A DNA stretch of 6,031 nucleotides, taken from positions 1-6,031 of the forward strand of contig JAHDGO010000131.1 of assembly GCA_020627605.1 (NCBI GenBank), in the 5' to 3' direction. A program made the position numbers and the translations under genes. Below, one piece after another: positions 1 to 6,031 of the stretch (positions within the stretch are counted from its first letter, which is position 1; every line of letters begins with the position of its first letter). The stretch is from Yoonia sp. Lineage in GTDB: Bacteria > Pseudomonadota > Alphaproteobacteria > Rhodobacterales > Rhodobacteraceae. The notes below the pieces were generated by a model. That model was not told the DNA's origin. It saw only the letters and a list, made by a program, of their open reading frames with translations, and did no database searches.

Positions 1-972
1 ATAGAAACAGGCCGCATCATGGCCGTCGCCCAGATCATAGCGTGGCGGGTTTTCCCGCGCGCAGCGGTCAAAGGCCACATCGCAACGGTCACGGAACGGG
101 CAGGCATCTGGTGCCGCCGTCATGATCGGGGGCTGCCCTTCGATGATTGTCAGGCGCTTGGCCCGTTCCCCGGCAATGCTGGGGATCGTTTTGAGCAGGG
201 CGCGGGTATACGGATGCTGTGGGTCATTGAACAGGCGCTGCACGGGGGCATGTTCAACCACCTGACCGCCGTACATCACCATGACTCGGTCAGCGATGCC
301 AGCGATCACGCCCAGATCATGGGTGATCCAGATCACTGCCATTCCCAGCTTTTCGCGCAGTTCCTTCATCAGTTCCAGAATTTGCGCCTGAATGGTGACG
401 TCCAGTGCCGTCGTCGGCTCATCCGCGATCAGCACTTGTGGATCGCAGGCCAGCGCAATGGCAATCATCACGCGCTGGCGCATGCCGCCGGAGAACTGAT
501 GCGGGTAGTCATTCAACCGGCGCTTGGCATCGGGGATGCCCACAAGCTCCAGCAATTCCTGCGCGCGCACCGCTGCGGCGCGCTTATCAAGGCCCATATG
601 CTTGCGCAAAGGCTCCATAATCTGAAAGCCGACCTGATAGACAGGGTTCAGCGATGTCATCGGGTCCTGAAACACAAAACCGATCTTGCCGCCCCTGACA
701 GCGCGCAACGTCTCTGGCGTGACCTTCAGCAGGTCCTCGCCGTCAAACTGCACGGACCCGTTGCGCACGTCCGCCGGTGGCGACGGCAAGAGTCCAAGCA
801 GCGACATCATGGTGACAGACTTGCCAGAGCCGCTTTCACCAACAACGCCCAGCAACTCGCCTGGCTTTAGTGAAAAGCTGACATCATTGACCGCGTGGAC
901 TTCGCCACCGCGTGTTCGGAAAACAGTTTTGAGGTCCCGGACATCCAGGACGGGCAGCGCCCCATCGGGCAT
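1..972 (-). CDS. Dipeptide/oligopeptide ABC transporter ATP-binding protein (DppD/OppD family), C-terminus cut by window edge
   Basis: This is the cytoplasmic ATPase subunit that powers uptake of peptides or related solutes through a two-permease inner-membrane channel. From the ATG at 970-972 the frame stays open for 324 codons to the window edge, so perhaps only a few residues are missing, as family members are roughly 325-340 aa. Visible motifs are Walker A GESGSGKS (residues 45-52), Q-loop [10 protein letters not shown] (101-110), signature FSGGMRQR (160-167), Walker B VLIADEPT (180-187), D-loop ALD (189-191) and the H-loop His218. The oligopeptide-specific C-terminal region follows, with HPYTRALL (253-260) and four cysteines (C291, C297, C304, C322). 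GGGAGG lies 6 nt before the start. The gene is the first of its unit and diverges from the deacetylase operon. The partner ATPase, permeases and binding protein are not in view and may lie further left. The family is certain; the substrate (peptide, opine, N-acyl amino acid, nickel) is not. Confidence 0.93.
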   Translation of the reverse strand, partial: MPDGALPVLDVRDLKTVFRTRGGEVHAVNDVSFSLKPGELLGVVGESGSGKSVTMMSLLGLLPSPPADVRNGSVQFDGEDLLKVTPETLRAVRGGKIGFVFQDPMTSLNPVYQVGFQIMEPLRKHMGLDKRAAAVRAQELLELVGIPDAKRRLNDYPHQFSGGMRQRVMIAIALACDPQVLIADEPTTALDVTIQAQILELMKELREKLGMAVIWITHDLGVIAGIADRVMVMYGGQVVEHAPVQRLFNDPQHPYTRALLKTIPSIAGERAKRLTIIEGQPPIMTAAPDACPFRDRCDVAFDRCARENPPRYDLGDGHDAACFY

Positions 973-978
973 GTAGAA

Positions 979-984
979 CCTCCC
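979..984 (-). promoter_or_regulatory. Shine-Dalgarno site of the ABC ATPase gene
   Basis: Read on the minus strand this is GGGAGG, 6 nt before the ATG at 970-972. It supports that start and shows that the ABC ATPase gene is translated independently of any upstream gene. Confidence 0.75.
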
Positions 985-1092
985 AAGTGGTTCAGTATTC
1001 TTGTTTTTCGCCCAGCCGTCTTATGCGGTTAGTTGCGTATCCGTCAGACGGTAACACCAAATTCCGATCCCGCAAGCCGATTCCTGTTTGCG

Positions 1093-1115
1093 GTGTGGCA
1101 TTGAACGCGCCACAC
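1093..1115. repeat. 23-bp interrupted palindrome, candidate operator
   Basis: GTGTGGC is followed by 9 nt and then its exact reverse complement GCCACAC. The arm-to-arm layout suits a dimeric regulator contacting successive major grooves. The site lies about 70 bp before the deacetylase start and about 120 bp before the ABC ATPase start, so one regulator could act on both units. A related half-like string, GGTGTGTGC, occurs downstream at about 1144-1152. The pattern is seen directly; the operator role is inference, and a 7+7 match in GC-rich DNA could arise by chance. Confidence 0.35.
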
Positions 1116-1176
1116 TCAACCTGCCTTCGGATTGCGCAGTTTTGGTGTGTGCAACCGGCGCCAAAGGCAGATCACG

Positions 1177-1182
1177 AAAGGA
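1177..1182 (+). promoter_or_regulatory. Shine-Dalgarno site that fixes the deacetylase start
   Basis: AAAGGA sits 5 nt before the ATG at 1188. It decides the start of the deacetylase against the in-frame GTG at 987, which would add 67 residues unlike any M20 N-terminus. Confidence 0.7.
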
Positions 1183-1187
1183 TTGCC

Positions 1188-2348
1188 ATGTCACTTGATG
1201 CCCGCGCCCTGATGGACCGTCTGGTCAGTTTTCCAACGGTCAGTCGCGACAGTAACCTGCAACTGATTGATTTCGTTGAAGGGTATCTGGACGACTTTGG
1301 CGTCAAATCCGTGCGTGTGCCCAACGAAGACGGCACCAAAGCAGCGCTTTACGCCCATATCGGGCCAGAGGTGGATGGCGGTGTCGTCCTGTCAGGCCAT
1401 ACGGATGTCGTGCCTGTCGATGGGCAGGCGTGGGACACTGACCCGTTCACGGTGACCGAACGTCAGGGGCGGCTTTACGGACGCGGCACATGCGACATGA
1501 AAGGCTTTGACGCGCTGGCCCTGTCAGCGGTGCCACTGGCGCTGCAAAAGGGGATCAAACGGCCGCTGCAAATCGCGCTCAGCTATGATGAAGAGGTCGG
1601 CTGCGTTGGCGCGCCACCCATGATCGACCATATGGTCAGCCATGGCCTGCCGCGCGCGGATACGGTGCTCGTGGGGGAGCCTTCGATGATGAAAGTCGTC
1701 ACCGGGCACAAGGGCGGCATCGGCTACAAAATGCATTTTCGCGGGTTTGAGGTGCATTCTTCGCTTGCCCCCACCGGGGTCAGCGCGATCATGATGGCCG
1801 CCAAGCTGATCAACTGGGCCAATGAGGTGAACGCCGAGAATGCCGACAAAACACCCTCGGAACTCGCCGCTGATTTCGTCCCGCCTTACACCACGCTGCA
1901 TGTCGGTGTGATCAACGGCGGCACGGCACATAACATTACCGCCAAGGACTGCCTCTTTGGCTTCGATTTCCGCATCGTTCCGGGCGAGGATATCGGCGCG
2001 TGGCAGGCACGGTTTCACGCCAAGCTGGCCGAGATCGAAGCCGAGATGAAAGCGATACGGCCAGAGGCCGGGATCACGGCAGAGCAATATTTCCACGTGC
2101 CCGGTCTGGTGCCAGAGGACAGCGGCAAGGCCGAAACACTGGTGCGTCAACTGACCGGCGACAACGCCAGCCATGTCGTCAGCTACGGAACAGAGGCCGG
2201 GCAATTTCAGGAACGCGGCTATTCTGCCGTGATCTGTGGCCCCGGCGACATCGCGCAGGCCCATCAGCCCAACGAATATATCACCGTCGATCAGTTTCGG
2301 CAGGGTAAGGCCTTCATCGCACGGCTGGTGGACAAACTCGCCGAATGA
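1188..2348 (+). CDS. argE: Acetylornithine deacetylase (ArgE-type M20 metallopeptidase)
   Basis: The predicted reaction is hydrolysis of N2-acetyl-L-ornithine, or another N-acyl amino acid, to the free amino acid plus acetate in the cytoplasm, using a two-metal (usually zinc) centre. The product is 386 aa, normal for ArgE. Visible M20 features are GHTDVVPVDG (70-79) with metal ligand H71 and D73, GRGTCDMKG (98-106) with bridging D103, the DEEVGC segment with catalytic base E135 and ligand E136, GEPS (163-166) with ligand E164, and the last ligand H359 in AQAHQPNEY. The lid/dimerisation domain lies between about residues 175 and 290. It is first in a plus-strand operon and its stop overlaps the next gene. 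Many alphaproteobacteria recycle acetyl groups through ArgJ. With an amino-acid oxidase and a second acyl-amino-acid hydrolase beside it, a catabolic role on N-acyl amino acids is at least as likely as arginine synthesis. Family sure; exact substrate open. Confidence 0.88.
   Translation: MSLDARALMDRLVSFPTVSRDSNLQLIDFVEGYLDDFGVKSVRVPNEDGTKAALYAHIGPEVDGGVVLSGHTDVVPVDGQAWDTDPFTVTERQGRLYGRGTCDMKGFDALALSAVPLALQKGIKRPLQIALSYDEEVGCVGAPPMIDHMVSHGLPRADTVLVGEPSMMKVVTGHKGGIGYKMHFRGFEVHSSLAPTGVSAIMMAAKLINWANEVNAENADKTPSELAADFVPPYTTLHVGVINGGTAHNITAKDCLFGFDFRIVPGEDIGAWQARFHAKLAEIEAEMKAIRPEAGITAEQYFHVPGLVPEDSGKAETLVRQLTGDNASHVVSYGTEAGQFQERGYSAVICGPGDIAQAHQPNEYITVDQFRQGKAFIARLVDKLAE
2345..2348 (+). other. 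ATGA stop/start overlap between deacetylase and oxidoreductase
   Basis: The TGA of the deacetylase (2346-2348) shares two bases with the ATG of the oxidoreductase (2345-2347). This is the classic arrangement for translational coupling and indicates a shared transcript and matched expression. Confidence 0.85.
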
Positions 2349-3691
2349 CGCCCTTTCCGCTGACGGATCAGTCGCCCATTGCGCACACAGGCCCACTGCC
2401 ATCGACGGCGGATGCGGTTGTGATCGGTGGTGGCATCATCGGGGTGATGACAGCCTGGGAACTCGCCAAAGGTGGTCATAAGGTTGTCCTGCTGGAAAAG
2501 GGCAGGGTGGCCGCCGAACAATCCGCCCGCAACTGGGGCTGGATCAGGGCGCAGGGCCGCGATGCTGCCGAGCTGCCCATCATGGTCGAGGCTGGCGTGA
2601 TGTGGCGGCAGATGGCGGCAGAGATCGGCGAGGATATCGGCCTGCGCCAGACCGGCGTCGCCTATCTGGCCAATGACGCTGGAGAGATCGACCGCTACGC
2701 CAACTGGCTGCCCCACGCAAAGGCCGCTGGCGTCGACAGTCGTTTGCTGAGCACAAATGAAACCAAGGACCTCTTGCCAGACGCGACCCGGCAATGGGCC
2801 GGGGCACTTTGGACCGCCAGCGATATGCGGGCAGAACCCTGGGTGGCCGTCCCGGCGCTGGCCCGCGCGGCGGTGCGCGATGGCGTGGTGGTCCGTGAAA
2901 ACTGCGCTGCCCGGCTGATCGACATCAGCGCCGGGCGGATCAGCGGCGTGGTGACGGAGGCTGGCCGCATCGCCACTTCTGCCGTCGTTGTTGCGGGTGG
3001 GGCATGGTCGTCACTGCTGTTGCGGCGACATGGCGTCAGGATCCCGCAGTTGTCTGTCCGCGCCACCGTGGCCGCAACAGGACCGCTGCCGCAGATTTTC
3101 GAAGGCGGCGCAGTCGACAACAATTTCGCGTTCCGGCGCAGGCAGGACGGCGGCTATACCCTTGCACCGTCGGGGTTTCATGAACTCTACGTCGGGCCGG
3201 ATGCCTTCCGCGCCCTCACCCGTTTCGCCAAGCAATTGTGGGCGGACCCGCTGGGCACACGCCTGCTGCCTGCCGCGCCAAGTCGTTTCCCTGATGCATG
3301 GGGGACGCCGCGACGCTGGGCGGGGGATCAGATCAGCCCGTTTGAAAAGATGCGGGTCCTTGACCCGGCACCCAACGCGGCGAAAGTCGCCATGCTGGCG
3401 CGCAAATTTTCTCAGACGTTCCCGGCGCTGGGCAAGGTGCAGATCAAAACCGCATGGGCCGGAATGATCGACACAATGCCGGATGTCGTGCCCGTGGTGG
3501 ACACCTGCGACGCGATCCCCGGCCTGACCATCGCCACCGGCATGTGCGGGCATGGTTTTGGTATTGGCCCCGCATTCGGGCGGATCGCCGCAAGGTTTGT
3601 CACAGGCGACGCGCCGGGACACGACATTGCGCGCTTTCGGCTGTCGCGGTTCTCTGATGGCTCCACTCTGGACCTTGGTCCGAACCTGTAG
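2345..3691 (+). CDS. FAD-dependent oxidoreductase of the DAO/glycine oxidase-like family
   Basis: This is a predicted flavoenzyme that oxidises a secondary or primary amine or an amino acid to the imine, which then hydrolyses. The product is 448 aa. After about 20 extra residues it has a Rossmann dinucleotide fold, VVIGGGIIG (25-33), with E51 at the end of the second strand for the FAD ribose. Next come SARNWGWIRAQGRD (60-73), the site where this superfamily contacts the flavin, a VVVAGGAWS segment near residue 215, and a C-terminal FAD-binding GMCGHGFGIGP (399-409). There is no signal peptide or membrane segment, so it should be cytosolic. The ATG lies inside the previous gene's stop (ATGA), with only a weak GGTGGA 12 nt upstream, so translation is probably coupled. 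Met35 falls inside the Rossmann motif and cannot be the start. Similar genes are annotated as FAD-binding oxidoreductase, and the substrate cannot be read from the sequence. DadA-like, sarcosine oxidase-like and hydroxyproline oxidase-like activities are alternatives. Confidence 0.87.
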   Translation: MTPFPLTDQSPIAHTGPLPSTADAVVIGGGIIGVMTAWELAKGGHKVVLLEKGRVAAEQSARNWGWIRAQGRDAAELPIMVEAGVMWRQMAAEIGEDIGLRQTGVAYLANDAGEIDRYANWLPHAKAAGVDSRLLSTNETKDLLPDATRQWAGALWTASDMRAEPWVAVPALARAAVRDGVVVRENCAARLIDISAGRISGVVTEAGRIATSAVVVAGGAWSSLLLRRHGVRIPQLSVRATVAATGPLPQIFEGGAVDNNFAFRRRQDGGYTLAPSGFHELYVGPDAFRALTRFAKQLWADPLGTRLLPAAPSRFPDAWGTPRRWAGDQISPFEKMRVLDPAPNAAKVAMLARKFSQTFPALGKVQIKTAWAGMIDTMPDVVPVVDTCDAIPGLTIATGMCGHGFGIGPAFGRIAARFVTGDAPGHDIARFRLSRFSDGSTLDLGPNL

Positions 3692-3739
3692 CAGACATGT
3701 TGGCAAATCGCCCTATGTTTCAGGGTGAGCTGCCACAGT

Positions 3740-3745
3740 GGAGAG
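3740..3745 (+). promoter_or_regulatory. Shine-Dalgarno site of the M20D hydrolase
   Basis: GGAGAG lies 4 nt before the ATG at 3750 (the GGAG core is 6 nt away). An in-frame GTG at 3738 overlaps this site. Choosing the GTG would place the ribosome-binding sequence inside the coding region, so the ATG is preferred. Confidence 0.6.
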
Positions 3746-3749
3746 AAAA

Positions 3750-4913
3750 ATGCCCGTCAAGAACCGTTTTGCCGAACTTCTGCCAGAGATCACCGCATGG
3801 CGTCGCGACCTGCATGAGAACCCTGAAATCCTGTTCGAGACGCACCGGACCTCAGCCATGGTCGCCGACAAGCTGAAGGCGTTTGGCTGTGATGAGGTGG
3901 TCACCGGCATCGGGCGCACGGGCGTTGTGGGGGTGATCAAGGGCAAGTCCGACAGCGCGGGCAAGGTCATCGGGCTGCGCGCCGATATGGACGCGCTGCC
4001 GATCCACGAACAGACCGGGCTTGATTATGCGTCCAAAACAGACGGGGCCATGCATGCCTGTGGCCATGACGGGCACACGGCGATGCTGCTGGGTGCGGCC
4101 AAATACCTCTCAGAGACGCGCAATTTCGACGGCACCGTCGTCGTGATCTTCCAACCGGCAGAGGAAGGCGGCGGCGGCGGCAAGGAAATGTGCGACGACG
4201 GGATGATGGACCGCTGGAACATTCAAGAGGTCTACGGCATGCACAACTGGCCCGGCAAACCGGTCGGCAGTTTTGCCATCCGGCCCGGCGCATTCTTTGC
4301 CGCGACAGACCAGTTTGACATCACGATCGAGGGCAAGGGCGGGCATGCCGCCAAACCGCAGGAAACAGTCGACAGCACACTTGTGGCGGCCCATGTCATC
4401 ACTGCGCTGCAATCCATCGTCAGCCGCAATGCGGACCCGGTTGATCAGATCGTGGTTTCTGTCACTTCAATCGAGTCCTCATCCAAGGCGTTCAACGTCA
4501 TCGCGCAGCGCGTGCACCTCAAAGGCACAGTGCGCACCATGTCACCCGGTATGCGCGATCTGGCAGAGGAACGTCTGACCGCCATCACCACAGGCACCGC
4601 CGCAACCTTTGGCGCGACGGCAGAGGTGACGTATCACCGGGGATATCCCTGCATGGTCAACCACGACGAACAAACCGCCTTTGCCGCCGACGTGGCCAAA
4701 TCCGTGTCCGGTGATTGCGAAGACGCCCCTCTTGTCATGGGGGGCGAGGATTTTGCCTTCATGCTGGAGGAACGCCCCGGCGCTTACATCCTGGTGGGCA
4801 ACGGCGACACTGCATCGGTGCATCACCCTGAATACAACTTCAACGATGATGCGATTCCCGCAGGCTGTTCATGGTGGGCGGAAATTGTTGAACAACGGAT
4901 GCCTGCGGCGTGA
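3750..4913 (+). CDS. M20D-family amidohydrolase (hippurate hydrolase/N-acyl-L-amino acid amidohydrolase-like)
   Basis: This is a predicted metal-dependent cytosolic hydrolase that splits the amide bond of N-acyl or N-aroyl amino acids (HipO/AmaA/IAA-amino acid hydrolase type). The product is 387 aa, normal for the family. Visible features are WRRDLHENPE (17-26), LRADMDALP (76-84), the metal-binding MHACGHDGHTAMLLG (101-115) with C104 and H106, FQPAEEG (134-140) with E138 and ligand E139, GMHNWPG (163-169) with ligand H165, the dimerisation-domain GKGGHAAKPQ, and the C-terminal GGEDFAF and SVHHPEY with ligand H358. An unusual run of five glycines follows E139. It is third in the operon, 58 bp after the oxidoreductase, with no terminator evident between them. 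It differs in subfamily from the ArgE-like enzyme upstream (single-metal-type Cys/His ligands instead of the M20A set), so the operon supplies two non-identical deacylases. The start could alternatively be the GTG at 3738. Confidence 0.9.
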   Translation: MPVKNRFAELLPEITAWRRDLHENPEILFETHRTSAMVADKLKAFGCDEVVTGIGRTGVVGVIKGKSDSAGKVIGLRADMDALPIHEQTGLDYASKTDGAMHACGHDGHTAMLLGAAKYLSETRNFDGTVVVIFQPAEEGGGGGKEMCDDGMMDRWNIQEVYGMHNWPGKPVGSFAIRPGAFFAATDQFDITIEGKGGHAAKPQETVDSTLVAAHVITALQSIVSRNADPVDQIVVSVTSIESSSKAFNVIAQRVHLKGTVRTMSPGMRDLAEERLTAITTGTAATFGATAEVTYHRGYPCMVNHDEQTAFAADVAKSVSGDCEDAPLVMGGEDFAFMLEERPGAYILVGNGDTASVHHPEYNFNDDAIPAGCSWWAEIVEQRMPAA

Positions 4914-4963
4914 CACAAGGCGTCTGACGCAACGTCGCCATCCCAAAACATCAACATGACGTC

Positions 4964-4987
4964 GCGACCGGGGAAAAACCCGGTCGC
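4964..4987 (+). terminator. GC-rich hairpin, likely terminator of the deacetylase operon
   Basis: GCGACCGGG and CCCGGTCGC form a perfect 9-bp stem around a 6-nt loop (GAAAAA), starting 51 bp after the amidohydrolase stop. Only a poor T-rich run follows (ATTCCCCTT). It fits a terminator with a weak U-tract, or an mRNA 3' stabilising hairpin, better than a textbook intrinsic terminator. Confidence 0.6.
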
Positions 4988-5046
4988 ATTCCCCTTCGTG
5001 CAACCGCAGGTTTTGTTCTAGCGATCCGGCATTCTTCCAAATTACT

Positions 5047-5050
5047 GGAG
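5047..5050 (+). promoter_or_regulatory. Shine-Dalgarno site of the small membrane protein gene
   Basis: GGAG lies 7 nt before the ATG at 5058. Another ATG at 5053 is in a different frame and too close to the GGAG. The site supports real translation of the small gene. Confidence 0.55.
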
Positions 5051-5057
5051 CAATGCA

Positions 5058-5246
5058 ATGAACACCAAATTTTTTCTGATCGTCCATCTCATTCTGTCAG
5101 TCGTGGCCAGCCTGTTGATTGGCGGACTGACAATAGAATTGTCCGGCCCGATCTGGCTGGCATGTCTGGCTTACAGTCTTGGCGGCTGCGTGGTCTTTGT
5201 CGCGCTGACCACGGCACGGGCCCGGCGCCGGGTCAAGGTGCGGTGA
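5058..5246 (+). CDS. Small two-helix membrane protein, function unknown
   Basis: I do not recognise this 62-aa product. It begins with a short polar tip (MNTKF) followed by a hydrophobic helix at about residues 5-26 and a second at about 30-52, joined by a tight turn around ELSGP. It ends in a strongly basic tail with ARARRRVKVR as its last ten residues. The positive-inside rule puts both ends in the cytoplasm, giving an inner-membrane helical hairpin. The frame has the expected GC-rich third positions and a Shine-Dalgarno site. The gene stands alone: a hairpin separates it from the operon on its left, and it converges on moaA 46 bp away. It could be a lineage-specific hypothetical protein, and nothing here ties it to molybdenum cofactor synthesis or peptide use. 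The coding call is fairly firm; the function is unknown. Confidence 0.7.
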   Translation: MNTKFFLIVHLILSVVASLLIGGLTIELSGPIWLACLAYSLGGCVVFVALTTARARRRVKVR

Positions 5247-5286
5247 CTGTCAATGATCCTTCGCAAAACGCCAGCGTGGCACAGCC

Positions 5287-5301
5287 GGCGGATTAGCCGC
5301 C
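5287..5301 (-). other. Short hairpin over the moaA stop codon
   Basis: GGCGG and CCGCC form a 5-bp stem around the 5-nt loop that contains the moaA TAA (5293-5295). No T-run follows on either strand. It may slow or end transcription between the two convergent genes, but the stem is short and the claim is weak. Confidence 0.25.
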
Positions 5302-6031
5302 AGTGTGCGACATATGGCGGCTGACCTGCCCATCGACCTGCTGTCGCGAATAGTCGAAATCATGGCCTTTGGGCTTTAGCCCGATGGCGGCGTGGATGGC
5401 CTCTTCCAGTTCGGTATCCGCTTCTGAGGCGCGCAGGGGTGCGCGCAGGTCAGAATGCCCTTCCTGCCCAAGGCAGGTGTAAATCTCACCTGTGCAGGTG
5501 ATCCGGACGCGGTTGCAGCTTTCGCAGAAATTATGCGACAGCGGTGTGATAAAGCCGATCTTCTGGCCGGTTTCCTCAACTCGGACATAACGGGCAGGGC
5601 CGCCTGTCCGCTCTGGCAGATCGGTCAGGGGAGCGCGCGCAGCCAGCCGCGCGCGCAGGTCCTTCAACGACCAGTACTGGCCGAACCGGTCTTCATTGCC
5701 GAGGTCGCCCATGGGCATCACTTCGATAAATGTCAGATCCATGTCGCGGCTGGCGCACCAGTCGGTCAACGCCTCAAGCTCGTCCTCGTTAAACCCCTTC
5801 AGGGCGACGGTGTTGATCTTGACCCGCAGCCCGGCCTGTTGCGCCGCATCAATGCCGCGCAAAACCTGCGCAAGCCGACCCCACCGCGTGATGCGCGCGA
5901 ATTTGTCGTCATCCAGCGTATCGAGCGACACATTCACCCGCCGCACGCCGGCAGCAAAGAGGTCATTGGCAAATTTTTCCAGCTGGCTGCCATTGGTCGT
6001 CAGCGTCAGTTCCTGCAGCGCGCCGCTGTCG
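5293..6031 (-). CDS. moaA: GTP 3',8-cyclase MoaA (radical SAM, molybdenum cofactor synthesis), 5' end beyond window
   Basis: MoaA catalyses the first step of molybdenum cofactor synthesis, radical-SAM rearrangement of GTP to 3',8-cyclo-GTP in the cytoplasm, working ahead of MoaC. The 245 residues visible are the C-terminal three quarters. About 85-90 N-terminal residues, including the CxxxCxxC SAM-cluster motif, lie past the right edge. Seen here are TLTTNG, the [10 protein letters not shown] barrel strand, [22 protein letters not shown], and the second [4Fe-4S] cluster signature [10 protein letters not shown] with its third cysteine 14 residues on (codons at 5524-5526, 5515-5517 and 5473-5475). 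The chain ends in SHTGG; the terminal Gly-Gly is a conserved functional tail of MoaA. An extra cysteine (5494-5496) sits between the second and third ligands. Reading is in frame from the edge, and a GTG at 5946 is an internal valine codon, not a start. Confidence 0.96.
   Translation of the reverse strand, partial: DSGALQELTLTTNGSQLEKFANDLFAAGVRRVNVSLDTLDDDKFARITRWGRLAQVLRGIDAAQQAGLRVKINTVALKGFNEDELEALTDWCASRDMDLTFIEVMPMGDLGNEDRFGQYWSLKDLRARLAARAPLTDLPERTGGPARYVRVEETGQKIGFITPLSHNFCESCNRVRITCTGEIYTCLGQEGHSDLRAPLRASEADTELEEAIHAAIGLKPKGHDFDYSRQQVDGQVSRHMSHTGG

Larger units (their letters stand above)
973..1187. promoter_or_regulatory. Divergent intergenic region between the importer and the deacetylase operon
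   Basis: These 215 bp separate two divergently transcribed units and must hold both promoters. I could not identify a convincing -35/-10 pair by eye on either strand. The sequence does contain a short perfect palindrome CCGTC-A-GACGG at 1041-1051 and a longer interrupted palindrome at 1093-1115, either of which could bind a regulator. The deacetylase frame happens to stay open back to a GTG at 987. That extension has no family character, so I treat the whole stretch as non-coding. Confidence 0.6.

Noticed and set aside
19..870. 283-codon plus-strand open frame opposite the ABC ATPase gene
   Set aside because: It lies antisense to a gene with all ABC ATPase motifs and its His/Arg-rich translation resembles no domain. 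It is a GC-rich shadow frame.
987..1187. In-frame 67-codon upstream extension of the deacetylase from a GTG
   Set aside because: The extra residues show no M20 N-terminal character, the GTG has no convincing ribosome site, and a good AAAGGA precedes the ATG at 1188, where the family N-terminus begins.
1524..2402. 292-codon minus-strand open frame over the deacetylase
   Set aside because: It is antisense to the M20 gene, which has complete catalytic residues, and has no recognisable domain and no ribosome site case of its own.
3011..3706. 231-codon minus-strand open frame over the oxidoreductase
   Set aside because: Its composition is typical of a reverse-complement shadow of a GC-rich gene, and the FAD enzyme on the plus strand accounts for the region.
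3711..3725. CCCT/AGGG hairpin between the oxidoreductase and the amidohydrolase as a terminator
   Set aside because: The stem is only 4 bp and no T-run follows. It is too weak to argue against co-transcription.
3698..3760. Small leader-type open frame from the ATG at 3698
   Set aside because: It has no ribosome site and no regulatory amino-acid run, and it overlaps the amidohydrolase start in another frame.
5293..5946. moaA as a complete short gene starting at the GTG at 5946
   Set aside because: The frame continues upstream to the window edge with conserved MoaA sequence (TLTTNG), so this GTG is an internal valine codon and the gene is cut by the window.

Overview
The window looks like chromosome of an alphaproteobacterium, most likely Rhodobacterales (Roseobacter-type). 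The grounds are high GC, strong G/C third-position bias, dense packing, and the style of the proteins. The assignment is inference, since no rRNA or marker gene is present. There are six genes, two of them cut by the window edges. I see no mobile element, CRISPR array, tRNA or rRNA.

Left part (1-972, minus strand): the ATP-binding subunit of a dipeptide/oligopeptide-type ABC importer (DppD/OppD family), nearly complete and running off the left edge. A 215-bp divergent intergenic region (973-1187) separates it from a plus-strand operon. That region holds Shine-Dalgarno sites for both sides and a 23-bp interrupted palindrome that could be an operator.

Centre (1188-4913, plus strand): three genes that look co-transcribed. 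They are an ArgE-type M20 deacetylase (386 aa), a DAO-family FAD-dependent oxidoreductase (448 aa) starting inside the stop of the first gene (ATGA overlap), and a second hydrolase of the M20D/HipO amidohydrolase type (387 aa) 58 bp further on. Together with the divergent importer this reads as a scavenging locus. Peptides or N-acylated amino acids would be imported, the acyl group removed by the two metallo-hydrolases, and the freed amine or amino acid oxidised by the flavoenzyme. The substrate is not determined by the sequence.

Right part (4914-6031): a strong GC-rich hairpin ends the operon. A solitary 62-codon gene for a small two-helix membrane protein of unknown function follows. It converges on moaA (minus strand, 5' end beyond the right edge), which encodes the radical-SAM GTP 3',8-cyclase of molybdenum cofactor synthesis. 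I read this last part as ordinary housekeeping sequence next to the accessory catabolic locus.

I found no clearly new system. The points most worth a second look are the importer/deacylase/oxidase grouping, the divergent palindrome, the four-cysteine tail of the ABC ATPase, and the orphan small membrane protein.
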